Origin: JBAVEL01 sp049587715
GTDB lineage: Bacteria; Bacteroidota; Ignavibacteria; UBA10030; UBA6906
Reading direction: 5' to 3'
Length of the DNA: 10,298 bases
NCBI GenBank assembly: GCA_049587715.1
Contig: JBAVEL010000113.1
Span: 1-10,298, forward strand
Shown one piece after another: positions 5,680 through 10,298 of the stretch. Under the pieces are notes generated by a model, which was not told where the DNA came from, searched no databases, and saw nothing but the letters and a program-made list of their open reading frames with translations. The translations under genes and the position numbers were made by a program. The stretch's first letter is position 1. Each line of letters begins with the position of its first letter.

Positions 5680-7103
5680 GGGCGGCCGATCTCAATCCGC
5701 GTCTGGCCCGGGCGGAGTACGCCGTGCGCGGGCCCATCGTCCAGCGTGCGCAGGAGCTTGAGGCCGGCGGGAGAAAGATCATCTACTGCAACATCGGCAA
5801 TCCGCAGGCGCTGAAACAAAGGCCTCTGACCTACCTGCGGCAGATCCTGAGCATCCTGGAATACCCGGAAGTCCTCACCCGACCCTCCCTCCGGGGGGAG
5901 TTTCCCCGGGACATCGTGGCGCGCGCCGGGGACCTGTTGTCCCTGCACCCGCACGGAACCGGGGCCTACACCCAAAGCCCCGGCATCCTGGCGGTGCGGC
6001 GGGCGGTGGCCGAATTCATCGCGCGGCGTGACGGCATTCCTGCGGACGGAAGCAGCGTCATCATGACGGACGGCGCCAGCAAGGGCGCCCAGTCGGTTCT
6101 GATGGCCCTCCTGAAGAATCCCGGGGACGGGGTGATGATACCCATCCCGCAGTATCCCCTCTACAGCGCCACGCTCTCCCTCTACGGGGGTGAGGCGGTG
6201 GGGTACGAGCTGGATGAGGAGAACGCCTGGCAGCTGAATGAGCAGATCCTCACGCGGAGTTGGGCGGAGGCGAAGGCGCGGGGGATCCGTCCCGTGCTTC
6301 TGGTGGTCATCAATCCGGGCAATCCCACCGGGGCCGTGCTCTCGCCGGACAACATGCGGATGATCGTCGCGTTCGCCGGACGGAACGGCATGGCGATTCT
6401 GGCCGACGAGGTGTATCAGGAGAACGTGTATGCCCGCGGCGTTGCATTTCACTCGTTCGCCCGGGTCATGCACGAAATGGGGGAGCGGGGCGTGTCGCTC
6501 TTCAGCATTCACTCGGTCTCGAAGGGTTTCCTGGGCGAGTGCGGGCACCGCGGCGGCTACCTGGAAATCCGGAATGTCGAAGCGGAAGTGCTGGCGCAGT
6601 TCATCAAACTGCAGTCCATAAGCCTCTGTGCCAATGTCCCCGGGCAGTTTGCCACGTACCTCATGGTGGCGCCCCCCGTTCCGGGGGATGAAAGCTACGG
6701 TCTCTACGTCCGGGAACGGGATGCCATCCTGGAATCCCTCAGGCGGAAGGCGGAGCTGCTCGGCCGGGCCGTCAACGCGGTGCCGGGCATGCACGTGGAG
6801 GTTCCGCAGGGAGCCATGTACGCCTTCGTCCGGTTCGAGCTTCCGCCGGACCGCAGTGTGCGCGTCTCGGCCATGAGTCCCGGGGAGCGCGCCGCCTGGG
6901 AGGCGCGCCGGGACGAAGCATATTGCATGGCCCTGCTGGAGGAAACGGGTATCTGCGTGGTGCCCGGGTCCGGGTTCGGACAAAGGGCCGGCACCCTGCA
7001 TTTCCGCACGACGTTCCTTCCCCCCGAGGAGGAAATCGGGGAGATGGTGCGCGCGCTGCGCCTTTTCCACGAGGGATATGTCCGCAGACTGCAGGACCAA
7101 TGA
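5673..7103 (+). CDS. Alanine transaminase, eukaryotic (GPT) type
   Basis: This 476-residue PLP enzyme of aminotransferase class I/II should interconvert alanine + 2-oxoglutarate and pyruvate + glutamate. The match to the animal/plant alanine transaminase type runs the whole length: IYCNIGNPQ (37-45), IPIPQYPLYSATL (156-168), INPGNPTG (213-220), ADEVYQENVYA (244-254), the PLP-lysine motif SVSKGFLGECGHRGGY (281-296, Lys284), LLEETGICVVPGSGFGQR, and LHFRTTFLPP with the carboxylate-binding Arg near 445. Length (about 480-500 in the family) is normal. The ATG at 5673 overlaps the upstream M16 stop, and the GGGGAAGGGGG tract at 5652-5662 can serve as its SD. The gene ends one base before nuoG, so it lies inside the same operon. 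This differs from the shorter AlaA/AlaC enzymes of E. coli. Specificity for alanine is inferred from family resemblance. Confidence 0.9.
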   Translation: MLRAADLNPRLARAEYAVRGPIVQRAQELEAGGRKIIYCNIGNPQALKQRPLTYLRQILSILEYPEVLTRPSLRGEFPRDIVARAGDLLSLHPHGTGAYTQSPGILAVRRAVAEFIARRDGIPADGSSVIMTDGASKGAQSVLMALLKNPGDGVMIPIPQYPLYSATLSLYGGEAVGYELDEENAWQLNEQILTRSWAEAKARGIRPVLLVVINPGNPTGAVLSPDNMRMIVAFAGRNGMAILADEVYQENVYARGVAFHSFARVMHEMGERGVSLFSIHSVSKGFLGECGHRGGYLEIRNVEAEVLAQFIKLQSISLCANVPGQFATYLMVAPPVPGDESYGLYVRERDAILESLRRKAELLGRAVNAVPGMHVEVPQGAMYAFVRFELPPDRSVRVSAMSPGERAAWEARRDEAYCMALLEETGICVVPGSGFGQRAGTLHFRTTFLPPEEEIGEMVRALRLFHEGYVRRLQDQ

Positions 7104-7104
7104 G

Positions 7105-8790
7105 ATGGTGCGCATCACGCTGGACGGAAACGAGTGCGAGGTGCCCGCCAGCCGGACCATCATGGAGGCCGCCCGGGACAAGGGGATCGACATACCCCAT
7201 TTCTGCTGGCATCCCCGACTCAGCGTCTCGGGCAACTGCCGGATGTGTCTGGTGGAGGTGGAAGGGTCGCCGAAACTGGTGATTGCCTGCGCCACCCGGG
7301 TTGCGGACGGGATGGTGGTGCACACGGCCAATCCCCGGGTGATCCGCGCCCGCGAGGCGGTCATGGAATTCCTCCTGATCAACCATCCCCTGGACTGTCC
7401 CATCTGTGACGAAGCGGGGGAATGCAAGCTCCAGGACTATGCCTACCGGTACGGCTCGGGAGCCGGGCGTTTCGATGAGGACAAACTCCACAAGCCAAAG
7501 CGGGTGGAGCTTGGTCCCCGGGTCCTGCTGGATGCCGAGCGCTGCATCCTCTGCTCCCGCTGTGTGCGGTTCTGCGAGGAAGTCGCGCGCAGGCCCCAGC
7601 TCACCTTTATCCGGAGGGGGGACCATGTGGAGCTGACCGTTTTTCCGGGGGACCAACTGGACAATCCCTACTCGATGAACACCATCGATATCTGTCCGGT
7701 GGGCGCGCTCACCAGCCGCGACTTCCGGTTCCGCGCCCGGGTCTGGGAGATGTCCGCCACGGAAACTGTGTGTCCGGGGTGCGCCCGGAACTGCAGCATG
7801 TATGCCTGGGTGCGGAACAACGAGATTCTCCGGCAAACGCCCCGGTTCAACCCCGCCGTCAACGACCACTGGATGTGCGATGCGGGGCGTCTGGGAACCT
7901 TTCCCCCTGTGCATTCGGACCGCCGGCTGAAGGGACCCATGATGCGGCTGGAGGAGGGATTGCGGGAGGTTGGATGGGACGAGGCCCTGGCCCGGGTGGG
8001 GACGGGGCTCCGATCCTTCCGCAAGTCGGAGGTTGCCGCCCTGGGCTCGGCGTATGCTTCGAACGAGGACAACTACGTGCTGTTCCGCTTTGTCCGTGAG
8101 GTCCTGGGAACGAAGCACCTGGATGTTGCCCGGCATGTCGTGGCCGGGGATGAGGACGAAATCCTCATACGGGCCGACAAGACCCCGAATGCCCGTGGAG
8201 CCCTGCTCGCGGGGATCCGCCCCGCGGAGGGGGGATGGGCCCACGAACGGATCATCCAGGGTGTTCGCGAGGGACAGATCAAGGCGCTTCTGGTGATGGA
8301 GGACAATCCGGCCGCGGATCCCTCGACGGCGGAAGCCCTCGCAAAGCTGGAATTCCTGGCCGTCCTCTCGGCATGGGACAACGAAACCACGGCCCTGGCC
8401 GACGTGGTGCTTTCCGCCTCCACCTGGGCCGAGAAGCACGGGACGTTCACCAACGCGGACGGCCATGTTCAGCGATTCCGCCCGTCGGTGGCCACGCTGG
8501 AACAGGACAGGGCCTCCGACGGTTTTTCCATGAGCCGCCTGGACCGTTTCGGCACCACCCATGACCGGTGGGGCAGGGGCCTCAAGCGGGATGCCCGTCC
8601 CTCCTGGAAGATTCTGGCGGGACTGGCGGCCGCGGCGGGGAGTCGGTTCCGCTACGGGTCCGCGGAAGAGGTGTTCCTGGACATCGCCGGATCCGTCCCG
8701 GAGTTCCGGGGAATGACGTACCTCAAGCTGGGTACCCGGGGAATGGCCCTGGCGCCGCCTCCACAGGGACGGGAGCGGACGGGGAAATGA
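7105..8790 (+). CDS. nuoG: NADH-quinone oxidoreductase subunit G, compact form
   Basis: This 561-residue subunit carries electrons through the peripheral arm of complex I at the cytoplasmic membrane face. The N-terminal ferredoxin-like [2Fe-2S] domain has C34, C45, C48 and C62. The His-Cys [4Fe-4S] site has H94, C98, C101 and C107, and a further [4Fe-4S] site has C147, C150, C153 and C197. A CxxCx3Cx27C set (C223, C226, C230, C258) matches the extra N7 cluster of some NuoG/Nqo3 proteins. The C-terminal molybdopterin-oxidoreductase-like region includes ASNEDNY and IRADKTPNARGA, but is short: E. coli NuoG is about 900 residues and Thermus Nqo3 about 780. The start at 7105 follows AGGA (7092-7095) by 9 bases; an in-frame ATG at 7078 lies inside the transaminase gene and would add nine residues. 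The stop overlaps nuoH (ATGA). NuoE and NuoF are not upstream, which is unusual. Confidence 0.93.
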   Translation: MVRITLDGNECEVPASRTIMEAARDKGIDIPHFCWHPRLSVSGNCRMCLVEVEGSPKLVIACATRVADGMVVHTANPRVIRAREAVMEFLLINHPLDCPICDEAGECKLQDYAYRYGSGAGRFDEDKLHKPKRVELGPRVLLDAERCILCSRCVRFCEEVARRPQLTFIRRGDHVELTVFPGDQLDNPYSMNTIDICPVGALTSRDFRFRARVWEMSATETVCPGCARNCSMYAWVRNNEILRQTPRFNPAVNDHWMCDAGRLGTFPPVHSDRRLKGPMMRLEEGLREVGWDEALARVGTGLRSFRKSEVAALGSAYASNEDNYVLFRFVREVLGTKHLDVARHVVAGDEDEILIRADKTPNARGALLAGIRPAEGGWAHERIIQGVREGQIKALLVMEDNPAADPSTAEALAKLEFLAVLSAWDNETTALADVVLSASTWAEKHGTFTNADGHVQRFRPSVATLEQDRASDGFSMSRLDRFGTTHDRWGRGLKRDARPSWKILAGLAAAAGSRFRYGSAEEVFLDIAGSVPEFRGMTYLKLGTRGMALAPPPQGRERTGK

Positions 8791-9812
8791 ACATGGAATT
8801 CCTTCTGATCTCCCTTGCGAAGATCCTCCTTGTCCTGGGGGTGATGCTGGCCGTTGTGGCGAACCTTGTCTACGTGGAGCGGCGCTTCAGTGCCTTTATC
8901 CAGAACCGCCTGGGGCCGAACCGGGTCGGGCCCTGGGGGTTGTTCCAGTCGCCGGCGGACGTCCTGAAGCTGTTCATCAAGGAAGACGTCGTCCCCCGGA
9001 AGGCCAACCACTTCATTCACTCACTGGCTCCGGTGATCTCGATCTCCGTTGCTCTGGTGACATTCGCCGTCATCCCCTTCGGGAGCTCCGTCTCCCTGCT
9101 GGGGAGGGAAATCCGGCTCATCATCGCCGACGTGGACATCGGGGTTCTCTACGTCCTGGCTCTTACTTCCCTGGGTGTGTACGGCATCACCCTGAGCGGG
9201 TGGTCCTCCAACAGCAAGTACTCCCTCCTGGGCAGCCTGCGCTCCTCCGCTCAGCTGATCAGCTATGAGCTCCCGATGGGGCTTTCGATCGTGGGGGTGA
9301 TCATGATCGGGGGGACACTGGAGCTGGACGCGATCGTGGAGAAGCAGGCGGGCCTGGCCTGGAATGCGTTTCTTACGCCCCTGGGGTTCATTACCTTTGT
9401 GGTGGCGTCGTTTGCGGAAACGAACCGGCTTCCTTTTGATCTGCCGGAGGCGGAACCGGAGCTGGTGGGGGGCTATCACACCGAATACAGCGGAATGAAG
9501 TTCGGGAGCTTTTTTCTGGCGGAATACGCCAACATGATCACTTCCAGCGCCCTGACGGTCACCCTGTTCCTGGGAGGGTGGCAGATTCCCTTCCTGGAGC
9601 ACGCCGCTCTGCCGGAGCCATGGCCCGGGATTCTGCACGTGCTTGCGTTCTGCGGCAAGGTCGCTGCCATGCTCCTGTTCTTCGTCTGGATACGGTGGAC
9701 CATTCCGCGGTTCCGCTACGACCAGCTCATGAACCTCGGGTGGAAGGTAATGATCCCCCTCGCCCTGGTGAATCTGGCCCTCACGGGGGCGGGCATTCTG
9801 GTGCTGCAATGA
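8787..9812 (+). CDS. nuoH: NADH-quinone oxidoreductase subunit H
   Basis: This 341-residue integral membrane subunit of complex I (ND1 homologue) forms much of the quinone chamber and joins the peripheral arm to the proton pumps. Visible signatures are LVYVERRFSAFIQNRLGPNR (27-46) with GPNRVGPWGL at 43-52, the loop ETNRLPFDLPEAEPELVGGY (211-230) followed by HTEYSGMKFG, and WTIPRFRYDQLM (304-315). About eight membrane segments can be placed, near 6-30, 80-100, 113-137, 157-176, 195-213, 240-262, 285-303 and 320-340. The conserved acidic residues of the quinone-linked loop are kept (E211, E221, E223, E225). The length is close to that of other bacterial NuoH. The start ATG at 8787 overlaps the nuoG stop as ATGA; a second ATG at 8793 follows GGGGAA and would shorten the protein by two residues. 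The stop overlaps nuoI in the same way. Confidence 0.96.
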   Translation: MNMEFLLISLAKILLVLGVMLAVVANLVYVERRFSAFIQNRLGPNRVGPWGLFQSPADVLKLFIKEDVVPRKANHFIHSLAPVISISVALVTFAVIPFGSSVSLLGREIRLIIADVDIGVLYVLALTSLGVYGITLSGWSSNSKYSLLGSLRSSAQLISYELPMGLSIVGVIMIGGTLELDAIVEKQAGLAWNAFLTPLGFITFVVASFAETNRLPFDLPEAEPELVGGYHTEYSGMKFGSFFLAEYANMITSSALTVTLFLGGWQIPFLEHAALPEPWPGILHVLAFCGKVAAMLLFFVWIRWTIPRFRYDQLMNLGWKVMIPLALVNLALTGAGILVLQ

Positions 9813-10298
9813 ACGACGGACATCGGGTGGACAACCCACACACAACCGTGGAGAAACGGGACCGGACCATTCCTCAGGTCCGCCTCCGGGACCTCACCTT
9901 CTGGCAGAAGACGTACATCCCCGAGATTCTGAAGGGGATGGCGCTGACGCTGCGGCAGGTCTTCAGGCCCAAGTTCACCCGGCAGTACCCTGAGGAGAGG
10001 TGGAACCCCCCTGCTTCGTTCCGGGGAAGACCGGTGCTCGTGCAGGAGGAGGGAGTGGAGCGGTGTGTGGCCTGCGGTCTCTGTGCGCGCGTGTGCCCCG
10101 CGCTGGCCATCGAGGTGCAGGCCTCGGAAACGGAGTTGGAGAAGGAGCGGTTCCCCATCATGTTCGAGATCAACATGCTCCGCTGCATCTTCTGCGGCTT
10201 CTGTGAGGAGGCCTGTCCCGAGGAGGCCATCGTCATGAGCGACGAGTATGAGCTTGTCTTCCGGGACCCGCATGAGGCTGTCTTCGGCAAGGTGAAGC
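9809..10298 (+). CDS. nuoI: NADH-quinone oxidoreductase subunit I (3' end outside window)
   Basis: The reading frame is open to the window edge and gives 163 residues, nearly all of a typical NuoI (about 160-190). The protein is the two-cluster ferredoxin-like connector that passes electrons through clusters N6a and N6b to the quinone-reducing cluster N2. Both motifs are intact: CVACGLCARVCP with C86, C89, C92 and C96, and CIFCGFCEEACP with C126, C129, C132 and C136. The N-terminal part (about 25-60) contains the amphipathic region that usually lies along the membrane. The start ATG at 9809 overlaps the nuoH stop (ATGA); no strong SD is seen, so translation is probably coupled. The N-terminus has about 25 residues of polar extension before the conserved part. 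The remaining nuo genes (J to N) are expected beyond the edge, but that is an inference. Confidence 0.94.
   Translation, partial: MNDGHRVDNPHTTVEKRDRTIPQVRLRDLTFWQKTYIPEILKGMALTLRQVFRPKFTRQYPEERWNPPASFRGRPVLVQEEGVERCVACGLCARVCPALAIEVQASETELEKERFPIMFEINMLRCIFCGFCEEACPEEAIVMSDEYELVFRDPHEAVFGKVK

Noticed and set aside
7078..7104. Upstream ATG at 7078 as the nuoG start
   Set aside because: It would add nine residues absent from the family pattern and overlap the transaminase gene by 26 bases. ATG 7105 has AGGA at a good distance and begins directly with the ferredoxin-like fold.
5409..8562. Long minus-strand open frames opposite the transaminase and nuoG
   Set aside because: They are mirror frames of GC-rich coding DNA. 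Their translations show no domain motifs, whereas the plus-strand genes match families throughout.

Overview
The window is a GC-rich, densely packed bacterial chromosome segment with nine protein genes, the last cut by the window edge. No tRNA, rRNA, CRISPR array, insertion sequence or phage gene is visible, and every stretch over 300 bases is coding. The source looks like a Gram-negative-type bacterium, perhaps from the FCB group (Bacteroidota/Chlorobi/Gemmatimonadota-like or an uncultured relative). The clues are a NuoG with an extra N7-type cluster motif, an alanine transaminase of the animal/plant type, and GC-rich DNA broken by TATATT -10 boxes. This placement is an inference and is not secure.

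Layout, left to right. (1) Bases 1-2443: a sigma-70-like promoter drives an unrecognised multi-pass membrane protein (134-1282). It is followed on the same strand by a receiver-less AAA+/Fis-type regulator (1368-2390), then a hairpin terminator (2417-2443). The regulator resembles sigma-54 activators but has lost the GAFTGA loop and several catalytic residues. (2) Bases 2428-3534, minus strand: a membrane-anchored processive-type family 2 glycosyltransferase. It converges on the regulator, and its last codons and stop lie inside that gene's terminator hairpin. (3) Bases 3661-4284, plus strand: uridine kinase, divergent from the glycosyltransferase, with its own promoter. (4) Bases 4303 to the end: a promoter followed by a tight cluster of an M16 zinc peptidase, an alanine transaminase, nuoG, nuoH and nuoI (partial). 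Adjacent genes in this cluster overlap by 4-7 bases or are one base apart, so it should be one translationally coupled operon that continues past the window.

Three plus-strand genes or operons (membrane protein, udk, M16 operon) carry the same promoter layout: a TTG-starting -35 box, a 17-base spacer and a TATATT -10 box. The right half encodes part of respiratory complex I (the NuoG electron-input subunit, the NuoH quinone-site membrane subunit and the NuoI ferredoxin-like connector). NuoE and NuoF, which usually precede NuoG, are not next to it. The best candidate for something undescribed is the left-hand pair of orphan membrane protein plus degenerate AAA+ regulator, but the sequence alone does not give their function.
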